Part shown: piece after piece, positions 12,546 to 27,094 of the stretch | Layout of the letters: the number at the start of each line of letters is the position of its first letter | Numbering within the stretch: position 1 is the stretch's first letter | Origin: Gadus chalcogrammus | Lineage: Eukaryota > Chordata > Actinopteri > Gadiformes > Gadidae | NCBI RefSeq assembly: GCF_026213295.1 | Contig: NC_079414.1 | Span: 10,658,191 to 10,722,190, forward strand | Direction of reading: 5' to 3' | Length of the DNA stretch: 64,000 nucleotides | Notes under the pieces: model-generated | The model's database searches: none | Told to the model about the DNA's origin: nothing | The model's input: the letters and a program-made list of their open reading frames with translations, nothing else | Position numbers and translations under genes: made by a program

Positions 12546-14719
12546 ACCACAAATAAGGAGTGGTAGGTATACTGGAATACGGATTAAGAAGGTACTGGGA
12601 AACTACACACGAACATGGATGCGCGTGCACATACACACACACATCCACATACAGACACACAGAAACACTCAGGCCTGTGTTTGTTGAGGCTGTGTATTCA
12701 CTGGGACATAAACTCACAGAACATAACAGTACACAACAGCTCATAAACTCGGTGATGAGAAAATATATGCATTCATCATGCATGGACTGCCTTCGCCCCA
12801 TTTTAATTATCCGAATGTGCCGCCGCACATATAAATACCCGCATTTGCAATTCTGAGGTTCATATTTATACCTGACATCACTGACCTCAGCAGAAATTGT
12901 TATGGTTTACCGTGTCACACAAAACAAGAAATAATTATGAAAATGTAGTGAAAACGGGGCTTGAATCCCATTGGACGACACGCCCCTGCCAAATCTGAAA
13001 ACTGTCCTGTGGTTCCACTAAACAATCATGACTTTCTCTGGATCTTTTCACCGATATTTCTCTGTTGTCGCTGCAAATGGTTTGGTCTTTAGCAACCCGG
13101 GCTCCTAGTCTGGGCGGAGGACTGGCGCCAAGTTCATTGCAAAAGGTATTGATCAGGATCCATCGATCAGTTCTATTGATCGGTTCCCTTTGCTACCTTT
13201 ATGCAACTTCTCAGTCTTCTGTTGTACCTGCTGAACCCTGTGATTTGTTCTGTGATCTCTAAATGCTGACGAAAGGGACCATTTGTCTGCTTCAACATGT
13301 TTTCTCCCTGGTTGCTGTAGGATTGTTGGACAACTGCTTAACGCTCCGGATGGGTTTTGGGTTCTTACCCAAATCTGCAGTACAAACCTGTTAGTATCTC
13401 CGAGCAGGTTGGCTACCTGCTTCTCAAAGTGGAGTTAAACCCCCTCTCTCAGCTGGGATGCCAACACTTTGAATAAATTAAAAGAAGATTTAGCTGAGAG
13501 ATCGAGGAAGCAGGAGGGACATGATATCGCCATGTTTAAGACTCGCCATCTTTGTGATATTTATTATTAAGCTAGTACCGTTGTTCTGTACGAGCGTTAT
13601 AATGAGCAGTGTTGTGTATGAGTGTCCGAGAAGCACAAACCTCTCTCTGATGCTGACATCAACATTAACCACTTTCCGGATTGCGACGTCAGGAAAACAA
13701 TGAAACTTGAGTTCGGAACTGGGTCCGAACTTCATACACTGGTACTTCTGAAACACACTGTTATTTTATTGAGGATGAAAAAACAGTATAGTCTGCTAGG
13801 TAGAAGATCATTGAAAAAATACAAAGCATCAGAATCCTAAAAAGACAATTCTGAGTTCACTGGCACCTTAATGAGCCATATCTGGGTCGTACTGTCTCCT
13901 ACAAGAAGTTCTTCGTTCCAACCACGAAGGTTCTATCTCCGGACTACTCTTTTGTCATCATGTGATGCAACACATGAGCCTCTCAGACCCTGTGCCTCTC
14001 TCTGGTGTCTGGCTGATGTCCGTAGAAGTTTGCTTCACTGGACCATGAATCCTTAAACACCACTCTGTTTAATCCATGCTCCCTCCATGGGGGCCCGGGA
14101 ACAGCTGTCTTCTGCTGCTGGGGTACATCGGTAAAGTCCTCTAATGACCGCTGTATCCTCACCGCCGCGCTAAGTCCCCGCTTCCTTACGATGGAGGAGT
14201 CCTGCTCATTGCGCTTTATCCACATCTAGACTGTAAATATGAGAACTAAGTCAAATAGTTTTGTGATGAAGGCGGGGCTGATGGCTGCTTTGACTGCTTT
14301 GGCTGCCCAAGGTGGGTTCGTTCAGATCAGATCCCAGACCAACAAAAGCAGACCCGGAGTCCTTTGTTTGCGGCGAGAATTATTCTGACTCAACAGAACC
14401 ATGGACCAGAATCAGCGTGATAAAAGTTCCCGTGCTGGGATGAGGTAAGCCAGGCGAGCGTTCATGACGCTCCTTCGGAATGCAAACTGAAGGGTGAACA
14501 TGTCACTGTTCTCAGTCTTCACAGCTCTCCTCCCCATGACAATGGAGGCCTCTCTAGGCGGTGCGTCTGCATTTGTTATCACATGCATCAACACATTGAT
14601 TTACATAGAGTCTACAACGTTTAACATCCACACAATTGCGACGACCGGAACCATTCAGGCTTGTGAAGTTGCCTGATTGCATGCCATTCAGTGTGGTTTC
14701 ATTTGATTTTAGAAACATT

Positions 14720-14730
14720 ATATATATATG

Positions 14731-14764
<34 letters not shown>
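14720..14764 (+). repeat. (TA)n microsatellite
   Basis: TATATATA with ATG and TAC interruptions. Confidence 0.9.
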
Positions 14765-14840
14765 GCGTGCCTAATGGCCGCTGGATCGGTGTCTCAGAAG
14801 GCAGGAAAATAAAAACCCTGTTTTGTCCCTGCCATTGGGC

Positions 14841-14865
14841 TGTTGTTGTTTTTTGTTTTGTTGTT

Positions 14866-14912
<47 letters not shown>
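14841..14912 (+). repeat. (GTT)n trinucleotide repeat
   Basis: About 70 bp, pure from 14867 on. Confidence 0.95.
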
Positions 14913-14913
<1 letters not shown>

Positions 14914-17052
14914 ATGATTCAAACAATAAACCCGCTCAATGTTGTTCACAAGATTAAAATAAAAGAGCTTTCAAATACTAAAAGTTAAGAGTTACCATTT
15001 GCATAGATGGTGTGTAAACTCACACAACATTTACACAACCTGCCTCAAAACACCGAGACACTCAGGACTTAAACTCAGTACCTAGGCCTTTCTTACACTC
15101 CACCGCCTCTCCTGTGATAATGAGTTGTGCTTCTTATCTTTTCTATGGGCAATATTTCCTAACCTCAATAAGGCCTTCCCCCTGGGTCTGCTACCGGGGA
15201 CCAGGGGTGGAAGAGAACAGGAGGATTTGTTTTAATATATCAGCTGCTGGCCCTGAGAGCAGCAGGTAGGCCTGTTCTGAAGACCAGAAACCCCATCTCT
15301 GTGATGCTGGGCGACAGCCAACAGGTTCCCCCCATGTGGATCCCTGACCAGAGTACCATGACACGTCGCTCCGGTCTCTCTAACTGTTCTTCGGTCACCA
15401 GAGGAGCGGTGCTGTTAGCTCTTATGACCTGGTGATGAATCAACTGGTAGACCGCATGGCTCCACTGTAACCAGGGAGATGGGACCAACCAATCAGATCG
15501 CCCTTGTGATAAGACAAAAGTACAGAGCGGAGTGATAAAACTCCTCGCAAATTAGAAGCAGACAAGGAGGACAAACAAATCAACATGGAATGAACAAAGT
15601 GAAGCGGTGACGTGTTTAAATGACATCGGTCTGATTTGTGGCCCTTTTATACCCACTAGTTCCATTATGTACGTACGGGAGATTTGCCAGACTATGATGC
15701 TGGTTCAGCGGAGGAACTCTGTTGAGAACTGCAGCTTCATGAGTTATGAGTCTGTAACATGGAAGTGCATAAATCCACACTTCCACCCCTGTAAAATCAA
15801 AGGTCTTCAACAGGCTGCACACACCGGCGCCATGATCCCGTTCTGACGGTGCCGCCGCCGTAACCAAACAGGGAAGACCACCATTACGCAGTCCTTGACA
15901 TTTACATCAAAGTCGAAACCAACCTCGCCTGAACACTGAATTATGGTATACCGTGTGCCCGGCCATGCTCTGAAAGTCTGCACCTCCTCCTACGCCTCCT
16001 GCCTCTTCCTCTTACCCCTGACTGTGGTCAAACCCTATCGGCCGGAAACTCTATTTACGGAGACCAGACGGCCCGCGGCAAGGTACGGACATGGCAATAA
16101 CGTCCTCACACAGGGCAGAGATTGAATGGGAGGTGGGGGCGGTGCATAATATATGATATATACAGGCCCTGGTACGCACATAGGCTGTCGTATGCTCTGG
16201 CCCTGGAAGTTATGGGAAGTGGCAGGGTTGTGACAGCCGAGTGGCAGGTCCCTCTTCTTTGCTTTCCATGAAACCTTTACTAACATGGTACCCTTACAAG
16301 CCGGTGGGTGCGGGTCTTAAGAGTAGCCACCCCGCAGAGGAACTAAGAACCGAGTAAATGAGAATTTAGAGTGCAGCCAAGGGGGGCTGATTGCTTCTGT
16401 TCGACACACAAAACATGAATAACTTAGCGTCTTATTAAAACATTCCCACATATTTTCATAGGCTTTTTTTGTGTCTGTATGGACCCGACAGTGAAGACAA
16501 ACATGATGAAGGGAAGAGGCAATGACATGGAGCATTGGGCTGCGTGTTGGGAGGTAAACAGGCCTGCTGCTACAAGGTGTGGGCTCACAATTTGGGAAAC
16601 AGAATCCTGTATCATGACGACAAAGAAGCAAAAAGACGCTTGTTTTTCAGCTTCTACATTCTGAAAGAGGATTAATCCGAAAGACCCGGACTTCCCTCCC
16701 ACTAAGGGAGAGGTGCAGGGAAAAGAGATCAAGTTACAGTCCTGGATCATATTAGCCCTACGCACATCCGTGCACATGCACATTCACCAAGACGAAGACA
16801 AAAAAATAAACTTGACTGCCTCTCTTTAATAACCATTGAGAAAAAAAGGTACCTTGATGACTTTTATCACCGCCATTACAATAAAATACGTATGGCTTAC
16901 ACCTGCTCCACAAAGGAGAACACATTTAGCTTTCATTGTTCGAGAGACCTGGAGGCATGAAGAAGACGTTGAGAGAGCAGGAGTTACAGCTGGGAGGATG
17001 GCTGCGAATCACCATGCACGGGCCATTCCCTCCATGCAGCGGGGAACTTAAC

Positions 17053-17313
17053 GGGGGGATGTTATGCCACCAAGTGGGAGTGTGATTACAAGCCTTTTCC
17101 TGTGTTTTCGTGACATCACAAGTGGGAGTGTCCACCTAGATGTATGCTGGATAGAGCCTGCCCAGTGGACTGCGGCAAATGTTGCTTATCGATCAATCAT
17201 ACATTTAGGTGGACACGCCCACTTGTGATGTCACTAAAACACAAGAAAGGTCATGTAAAACGGCTTGTAATGGCTAATCATACTCACACCTGGTGGCATA
17301 ATATCACCAGCCC
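17053..17313. mobile_element. hairpin MITE with long inverted arms
   Basis: The left arm (from 17053) and the right arm (to 17313) are inverted copies. Both contain TTATGCCACC near the outer end and GTGACATCACAAGTGGG, GTGTCCACCTA and ATGTATG nearer the centre, with a short loop around 17150-17195. There is no coding potential. This is the form of a non-autonomous, foldback-type element. Confidence 0.75.
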
Positions 17314-17443
17314 TTTAATATTGTTTCTCTCTGTTGATCCTCTCACCTTTTTTATCTGGGAATTATCTGAGGGTTTTTCTGCACACTCTGAAGATGGCTA
17401 AATGTTCATAGCTCATTGTCGTTGAGTGAAAAAAAATAAGCAA

Positions 17444-17445
<2 letters not shown>

Positions 17446-17476
<31 letters not shown>

Positions 17477-17487
17477 TGTGTGGGTGT
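17446..17487 (+). repeat. (GT)n microsatellite
   Basis: Short GT run with GA and GG interruptions. Confidence 0.9.
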
Positions 17488-17797
17488 TTGGACATGTTAG
17501 ACCTTGAATTTCTTTCACACCAAAGCATGCATCCCATGGCTTTAGTGAGGCTCTATCACTCTCACACCCTTTCTCTCTCTCTCCCACCTCCTCCAACCTC
17601 CTCAGAACCACAGACAAGGAGGACAAATTGTCCGCCCAGCTGCACCACCAATCACTGACAATATCCCCACCAGAACCACCTTCTCCCCTTCAAACCAAAC
17701 ACACTGGAGAAAGGCTTTGAATTCAGCCCAGGCGCTTACAAATAATAGATTACTTTATTTCACAACACAACATCTTTCATGCTATGTGTGTCTCTAG

Positions 17798-17934
<137 letters not shown>

Positions 17935-20900
17935 TTTTCCCTTTTAATAAGCATGAGCCCAAGTCGTATATCGTTAGCCTCTTAACATAATTGCCTCAGT
18001 CATATTTTGGCCAAATTGTGATGACTTAACCAACTCTACCCTCCTAACGCTTATGATTCACTGTATGTCAATGGCTTTATCATAAGCCAATCAGAGTGCT
18101 TGTTACATTCCATAATCTGTATCTGCATAAGTCAGTTACTTCAGTATGCTATGAGGTTAACGATGTACGTAAAGGTGATGGTACGTGCTACATATCCAGG
18201 AGAGACTGAGGCGGTGCGCCGCGATGGTGGTCGGCGTGTTGATATTTAGGGCCGTTGGAATGGGTTTAAACTGAGCAGTGTGAACCAGTGTGATGATACT
18301 ACCAGGACGCTTTCTTCTTGGTGTGGGAATATGCAGACTCAAGTTGTCTGCTTTCTAAGCACTCTGCAGGTTTAATGTAAAAACTATAAAATTGACTTGA
18401 TTGTCTGTTGACTTACAGTTTAGTTTAGTTAAACCTTTCAAAGATGTCCTGGTAGCAGAACAGATGGATGGATTAAGACAACGATAGAGATAGACAGAGT
18501 TAGAAGCATGGAGATGGACACAAATGGACTGATATTTTGCCATACAGACAGACAGAAAGAGGCAGCTATAGAGAGAGAAACAGATGTAAGCAGGTAGAGA
18601 GAGATTGACACATTTAGAGATAGAAAGAAATACCCCAGGCCCAGCATTGGCTTCATATTTCCTATGATCCTCAGAGGATTGCTGTTCTCAAGTAGGTTCA
18701 TGACATTTAAACCGCACCAAACTAAATCATCTAAAAAGGGACAACAGCTTGAGTGTGGGTATGTGTGTGTACGCTCTGCAGCTCTTGCTTGACCACTGCC
18801 TGTAATTTATCTTATCCCAAAACATATTACAAATGATAAATATTAGCAAGAATTCAGAAAAATTAAACAAGATAAATGCTGGATTCATTCATTTTCGAGT
18901 CATGTCATTACGAGCCGGTTGGGGACAGCGCTCCAGTCCCGGGTCTCCCACAAGCAGAGTGTGGACAGTGGGGATTGAACCCAGTAGCTTCCCCATAAAA
19001 GTCAAACCCCCACACCATCCTATCCCCAAAATGATCTACCATGGCTCCATCATCTTTATAAAACACCTTATTTAACGAAACCCTTTCCTGACACAACAAG
19101 ACGTATAATAAATGCCTCATTATGTACAACATGAGTGCAGACACGTGAGACATGTTCACGTTGGCTTGTGGAGAAGCTAAACACGACTAATCAGGCTCAA
19201 ACACAGAGCAGCACATTAACAGCACGTCGCTCTCTTAAACACCGTGGCCATGTACATTAATCACCGCCCCTATCTCGTTTCAACCAGCACATTGTTCCTA
19301 GAGAGCCCTCACCGTCCAGGCCGTGAGGAGCATGCATTCTCATGGTTCTTGAGATGTTGCTATGAGTGCGACCATCTTAGATTCAAGACTTTAGCACTCT
19401 AGTGATGACTCACACCTGCTTTCAAACCGGAGAACACTTCAGATTATAAATGTCTGACGGCAGGCTTTGTCTGTGGTTATGGGTTCAACCCCCATTGACC
19501 GCAGTGTACCTGTTGACATCCTTGAGGACTGTGTCAAAACCCTCGCTCCTTAATGATGAACATGTTTGAAATTAACTCTCAACCGCTGGCTCCAAAAGCG
19601 ACTAAATATAAAAGATAAAGTCAATATGTGTTGTTAGAGGTTTTATCCACAGAAGAGAAGGCTACACAAATACCATAATGAAAAACAAACACCTACGTCT
19701 TCTCCACATTGTCCCATGCTAACTCCTTCTTCAGTGAGAGAGTTTGGTTGACTTTTGTATCTCTACAGAATGGCAAAAAAATTTGTTTTATGACTTCAGC
19801 ATTTCCCCGGCTTTGACCTGCCTCATTTTACCTGCTACTTGGCCTGTTTTGCAAAGCAATTTTTGGCCATTTATATTTGAAAAGCCTTTTGAATTACTTT
19901 TTGTAGAGTTTTTTTAGAGGAATGCGAAGATTGTGCTACTTCACTAACTTTAGCATATTCCTCACATTTTTGCGTGCATGTGTGTGCGAATATGAATTTA
20001 AGTGGTAAATATTCTTTTTTATCAATTATCTAAATTAATTAACTCAATTTATACTGCTTTAATAATGAATACAATTATTAACAATGCAACATCACTAATT
20101 ATAACTATGGGAAAGATACTGGGAAATTACCATGTCAGTGGGATAAGACACACACACACGCACAAACGCGAACATGTCTACTCCCATGCGTTGTTTGATC
20201 TTTTTATGGAAATAGTGACCTGCTCTGAGACAAATAAATCAACATTTAATTCACCAAGTCAATTCTGCTGTTGAACTGTGAGAGGCAGGTCAACGGAAGT
20301 GGGAGCGTTTAGCTTCCAACTGGCGCAGGGGTTAATGTAGGAGGTTCATTAGACAGGTGTTCATGACAACTTTGATTTATATAGGACTGTATGTGTCTGG
20401 CTATTACCTGGATATTATAGTAGAACCCAGAAATATTTTCTCATTATGGATGAGAAACAAGCATTTTAGTCATAATAACATTTTGGAAAGATAACAAAAT
20501 AATTGGACAGATAATAATAGGCTCTTAAAGATGCCATGGGAAGGATTTAAGAGCGATATGTAAGAGTTAATTGGAGGAGTGTAATTTGTTTGAAATGCCA
20601 GCTATTAGTGACTGGAATGCGCTGTGAGAATTCAGTTTCTAATCGCCTACCCGCTTTTATATTAGACTGCTTCGATTCACATTGCTCCTGTCTCATTTCT
20701 AACCAATCAGGTTATCTCTTACGTGATTGGATCGGAGAATCCATATTACCAATCAATCAAGCACAAACACTTCTTAATGGTATAGAAACGTTAGGAGGAC
20801 GGGAACGGAGGGGGATGGGAGGAAAGAACATGGGGGTCTTTTCCGCTCTCTCTTTTCACAACTCTCAAAAATACCTAAAATACCTTTAGTCATTAATATT

Positions 20901-23900
20901 CGATTATTTTATTTTGCTATGCAAATATGTACGTTCATCAAGTGTACCATTAATATCATCATTCATAACAACCTTTTGAAAAGTATGTGATGACATAAAT
21001 TATTTGATGCCTCAGACTTTTCATCTCTTTGTTTTTTTACAAATCTCTAAAGCCCAAGAAGCTAAGAACCAGTGGTGTCTGAGCATTAATGCCAAGGCTG
21101 AAAGCTATAGAACATCAGCCAAAATGCATAATGTCTTACCTGCGACCCAATATGTGACGATTTCAGACCTTGTACCTAGCCTAAGCATCGGCCTCTCTTA
21201 TGGTTCCAGGAGGGCAACAGGCAGGGCTGACGTCTACGGCTGGCCCGAGATATTAGCCTACCAAATGATCCTTTGCACATTTTGTATTCATAGAAATGAT
21301 TTGACATTACCATTTGGACAACCTTTTCAACCATTTGGAGAGTTGACAAGAATGACATATGTGGTAATAGTAATATTTAAGTAGGCCTATTCAGTGTTTA
21401 GTTTGCGTGGTTGGGCCCGGTTAATGGTTTTAATAATGAACGTTTTTAGAAGCTTAAGCAAAACGCTTTACATTGGGTTGGTGAACTTAGGCAGTGTAAA
21501 TATGTTCCCTTTTCTCGGCCACCTGTCATTCAGAATAGCCCCTGGGTGTTTTTTCTTGCTCGCTTGTGAATAGCGCTGGTGCTGCTGGCAAGTTCCTCCA
21601 AACTTTGCACATTGTTCAAAGCATCTCATTAGTTCTGGGAGAGTCCTCTCCTACCTCGGAGGCCCGGTGTTGAACGCTGTAGCTGTCATGGATGTGAAGC
21701 CACTGACGGGCACACAAGCAATCCTAGGAAATATTCACATTTCTTAATATTTGCGTTATTAAATCAACGGAATCAAGTGATTAGTTGATGAAACACGATG
21801 GTCTCCGCCCGCCCGGTGCCCTTCAGGCAGGGACGGAATGTGTGTTTGAAACGTGGATGCAGATATTTCCTTGATTTATGTTGATTCAATTTTTTTAGGA
21901 AATATTCTTTGTGAAAACCAAGGGATTATCCGAAGCTTGAAATGATGCCTCCAGGCCAGATCCTACTGACGTTGTCATGCTAACAGGCAGCGGTGCCAGC
22001 GGCCCGTCTTGGGCGCGTCGTCTTTATGGCGATTAAGACGTCACGCCTGACAGGCTAGCGGAGTTATTATTAAAATGTGAGTGGTGCTGTTAGTTGAGGA
22101 GGACGCAGTGTATATAATTGGCATAAGGAAATTATTTCTGGGGAGGTAGCGGAACCAACGCAATCCTCCAAACTGCCAAACTGCAAAAGTGAGCACTTCG
22201 TCAAAGTGCGCGCTAACCAAGTTAACAATAACAGCCAGTTCCATGTTGACATCACGTTGCAATACTCTCCTGTGTAAATTTAGCCGGCGAGGTTAATTTC
22301 GGTCAATTTCCATCTTGACGACGGTCTCGTAAACACGCTCATTTCAATGGAGCCACGATCCTCGTGTCTCGCTCTTCACTGACGATTTCAGCTGAAAGGA
22401 ACAAAGCATAAATGAATCATGGTCGTCTAAGCTATTCAGCGATACAACTGTTCCTGTATGCACGGGGCTCATGAGATACTGCCACAGCAGTTGTGTTCCC
22501 CTTCAGCAACACATCCAAGAACTCGACTCTGGGTTATACTGTGCCCCCCCCCGGCCCCCCCCAAATTGTTTTTTTCTTCACCAGAAAAAAAAAACCAACA
22601 CATTCAAAGAGGTTTCCTCAAAGCCTTTGCTGCTTGCTAAGTGAAAATTGGCCACTGTTTGGGCGGTGGAGAAGTTCATAGTAGGGCTTTCAGAATGCAC
22701 ACATTGAGTGTGTAAAGCAGGGAAACAGGATTTAAGACTTAGGTGCAGAGAATAGAACGGAGCTGAGGACTGTAGCCCCCTGCCACTGCAGTTCCACAGA
22801 CAATATGCTCAGCCCTCCTTGCTTAACGGTGTGCTTTTGTTGTGTTGCAGCTTTTTTTCCTTTTAAACATTCAGAACTTTTCCGGTCAAATACATTTTTA
22901 TTTGCGGCAATGTGCGCCATATCTTTCATGGCGTTACATACTATGCAGCTGGTTCAATGCTGTGTTTAATGCAGTTGAATACACCCTGAATAGACTTTGT
23001 GTGTACATCTAAAAGCTCTTTTAAATGCCAGAACCCAAGGAAAATAAATATAAATAGTATATGGACAATGAAATACATGATGAATATTTAAAGATGTATT
23101 TCCATCTTCACACACTACGTGTGTTATCCGACCACCATAAGGTTACAGACCATGTATTACAAGGGGAACTGAAAACATTCAGGGGTGAATGTTGCATTCC
23201 GGCAGAAAATAAGAATAGCGATTTAATTATCAGAATCCTTCCAGTGAGTAATTCTCAGGAGTCTAACTTTAAAACAACAAGATCAATGTCCCTCTGTGCA
23301 GATAATATCTGAGTACATGAAGCATAATTCAAATACCCTCCTTTTGGCTTGCCCTCAAAGGGTTACAAACACATATTTTGAGTTAAGCTGAGAAACATCA
23401 CTGATGCAATCCTGTATTGATCACCACTATATTAACTGACTCCCTTCTAGACCGTACACATCATCATTAAGGATCAAATATCGCACCTCCGTCCAAAAGG
23501 TTGTGGGTTTCAATCCCAAGGTCGCCTTAGTCTTCCCCGGGAAAGATGCTTTACCTGCTGTGTGCGTGTGTTTGATTACCTGTTGTGTGTGCGTGTGTGT
23601 GTGTTTGTGTGATTAGCTGCTGTGCGCGTGCGTGTGCATGTGTCTCACTGTAAGTCACTATGCTCAAAAGCCTCCACTCAGAGTGGCACATCCCAGAGAA
23701 TTAAAAACACCATGAGAGTCGGTACCAGCGTCCAACTTCCCAGCCTTCCCAACTTCCCACCACTCATCTGAATCATCGCCCCCCCACTCACAAAGTTGCT
23801 TGTAACCATCCCCCCCCCCCCCCACACAACTCGGCCCCTCCCCCCAGCTCAGCGGCCCCCAGAGTGGCTCATTGTTAACATCAAAGCCACGCCCGCGGCC

Positions 23901-24170
23901 TGCCTGCCTTCCTCTGAACAACAGGAGATGTTGGCTGATTAAAAAGTAATACAGGCAGAAGAAATAACACATGTCTCCAGAAACATCTGTTATGAAATAT
24001 GCAGCTGATGCATTCGCAATGGCCCCCACTCGTCACCGTAAGATGGCACCGCTATAAAGAGAATCCAGAGTGTGTGATCCCCCCCCCCCGCCACCTCAAG
24101 CCCATTCAATGTCCTGCCCCCCCGACAGACACACTACACACAACACCCCAAGTCGCAAATCAACATCCTG

Positions 24171-24229
24171 GGTGTGTGTGTGTCTGTTTGGTGTGTGTGC
24201 TTTTTTTGCATGTGTGTGTTTATGTGCAA

Positions 24230-24270
<41 letters not shown>

Positions 24271-24515
24271 TGTCTTTGTGCGTGTGTGTGTGTGTGTGTT
24301 TATGCATGTGTTTCTGTGTGTAAGGGGTTGTGGGTTTAACTGTGTGTGTGTTTGTGTCTGTGTGTGTCTGTTTGTGTGTTCTGTGTGTGTGTATGTTTGT
24401 CAGTGTGTGCATGTGTGTCTGTCTGTGTGGCTATGTGTGCATGTGTGTGCGTATGCATGTGTGTACGTGTGCGTGCGTTTCTGTGTTTCTGTGTGTGTGT
24501 GTGTATGTGTAGGAG
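24171..24515 (+). repeat. degenerate (GT)n
   Basis: About 345 bp of GT-rich sequence with TCTG, TTTG and GCAT interruptions. Confidence 0.9.
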
Positions 24516-25549
24516 GGAGTGTCAGCCCCCCTTATTAATCCAGGGGGAGATCGGTGTGACCATGGAGAGCAGCAGCAGCGTACCGCTCGGTGGGCGACTC
24601 TGGGGGGAGTGTTCTGAATAAAGAGAAGAGAGGAGGAGGGAGAGACACTGGAGAGATTAGCGTTTGTCTGCAGCGTCTCCTGCAGCCCGTGAGGAGACTA
24701 AAGAGTTCATTAAAGCCCCTTTTGTTCAGAAGCGGAGGTCTACCGGGACTCAGCCGCCCCCCCGCCCCCCCCCCCGCCAGATGAAGGAGAGATGGGGGGA
24801 GGGATGGTGCTGCTGGGGGAGGAGGTGGTCGTTACTACAAGAGAATAAGACGCATTTCTCACCGCTAGATTAAAGAGCTCTTATTTCAAAGGAGTCTTTG
24901 TATCGTCCCTTTTTTTACCCGTTCTGTTGTTTTTTGTCCCATTGAAATCCTTGAAAGTCAAATTGAAACAAAACTCTCTATTTATCTTTACACAGTTGAA
25001 TTCCCCAAGTCAGAGCCAGATGCGGAATTAATCTTTCAAGCTCTGGTTTTCCTTCATTATTTACAGACAGGATCAGGGCCGGGCACGAGGACTCACACCT
25101 GAAAGAACCTATGAACAGGAGTGCATCGGCGTACTGGCCCACCGTATGCAAACAAACGTAGCTTTAAAGCTAATCACAGCGGCACACATGTGACCCTGCC
25201 TGGTTAATAAACGCCCTGATTGTGTTCTGAACACTTGCCTACAGCCCTCATGTCAGCCCAGTAGGGGACTCACCAAACAACGCTGTGCCGCTGAAACGCT
25301 AAAGCCACCCGAGGAGAGCAATTAGGTGGAGAAATTATTCACACAGAAATGAAAAACATAATCAAATATATTGTGTGACACGAAGAAAAAACCCTCAATG
25401 CTCCAATTAGACGCCAACGTTAAAATCAAAGGAGCCCCGCGTTCTCCTCCAACTACAGTCAGTCGTAATACCCGCCAGATTTACAGAACAGCATCGCTTG
25501 AATCCAGGCGGCTGATTCTTTTCCTCTCATTTCCAATGACACATACTAA

Positions 25550-25660
<111 letters not shown>

Positions 25661-26518
25661 ATGCCAAGGCACAGGGGCCCGCACATCTATGCCATTGTGT
25701 GCATTCAATGCTTGGGGGTTGTTCAGGGATAAAGTGGAACGCAGTGTCTCTCGTTGATTCACCACTCCGGGCCCTTTGGTGTCCCCAGTGCTGGCACACC
25801 ACGGGAGGAGCCACGGGGCCCTTTGGGGTCCCCAGCTTCCCTTTGGGGTCCCCGGCCTCAACCCAGCTTCACCACGCCACGAGCTCCAAGGGGCCCTGGC
25901 CTAGGGTCGCCGGGCCAGGCTTTGAGAGAAACGTGTTTTTTGTTTTTTTTGTGGCCGAGATACAAAGAGCCCTTGTTCGGAACGCTACGCGCTGCTGTGC
26001 CGGGCATGTTGCCTCGGACCCCTTCCCTCGTCGGAGCCGCTCGGCGGAATGGGTACGAATGGTCCCGACGCAGGCCTGAGCGGTGATCACATGAGCATGG
26101 CGGCGGGGGGGTGCAGCCGGCGAGGGTAACGAGAGAGAGCGCCGTCGCTCCGTCAAACTCTACTTGATGGACTTTGACGCGAGGACTGACGCTGGGAGAC
26201 AACGGCGGCCAGCGGCCTGCTTTATGGAGGTGGGCTCCTCATTGAATCAGCGCCGGCAGCACATAACTCAGGGCGCCCAGACGTCCCTCTTTCCGAGAGC
26301 TGGGGGCTGCAAATGAAGAGCGACGTGCGCAAGTGATTTACATGCACGGCGGCACGCCCGGGCCCCACCTGGGGCCACTGGTTCGGGGGGGAGGAAAATT
26401 CTTCAATTTAGATGCAATATTTGTTATCTGTGCTCTTATCTCGGCTGTGGCCCGGCTTAGCGGTGTGTACTTGCGCAAAGTGACTGTTATTGAAATGAAG
26501 TGTGTGTGCGTTCACATC

Positions 26519-26588
26519 TGGGGCAGGGGACGGGGGACGGGGGACGGGACGGGGGACGGGGGACGGGGGACGGGACGGGGGGCGGGTG
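26519..26588 (+). repeat. (GGGGGAC)n G-rich array
   Basis: Repeated GGGGAC/GGGGGAC words with frequent G-runs of four or five. Confidence 0.9.
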
Positions 26589-27094
26589 GCAACACAAGCC
26601 TTTCCTTCGCACCGTTCCTAATTAGGGATTGATTAGGCGAGAGATACACTGTTTTTTCTGGCGTGTCAGTCATGAGCAGTTTGGACTCGAGATGATTCAT
26701 TAAAGGGAAGATTGCTTGCAAAAGTTTTAATTGCTCATGCCTGTGGGGCGAATGGATGCTGCCTGTGACGTGCTCCGTGTTGATAAAACGCTAAATTAGC
26801 TGGAGAAATTGGTATTATAGTGAGCAATTTTCTGACTTCACATCTGGTGTTTTGAATTAAAAAACCTACATTGAAACGAAATACTTGAGTCAGCAGCCGG
26901 CGTCTCCATCCCCTCCACCTCCACGTGTTATTAGTTGGAGCTTGTCCTATTCCACATATTGCATTATTGGCTGTATTGACCTGTTTGCTTTGTCAGGGGC
27001 GAACCCTGTTGGGAGTATTAAAAGATATTGACGGCTTGATTTACATTCAGCGCATCCATCTCACAAAGTGTTATTACTGGCTAATATATAGCAT

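Noticed and set aside
13983..14225. An 80-codon minus-strand frame with mixed composition
   Set aside because: It looks more protein-like than most, but I recognise no family, motif or splice context. Left unannotated.
15240..15488. An 82-codon minus-strand frame with ordinary amino-acid composition
   Set aside because: No recognisable domain or flanking splice signals, and the length is compatible with chance.
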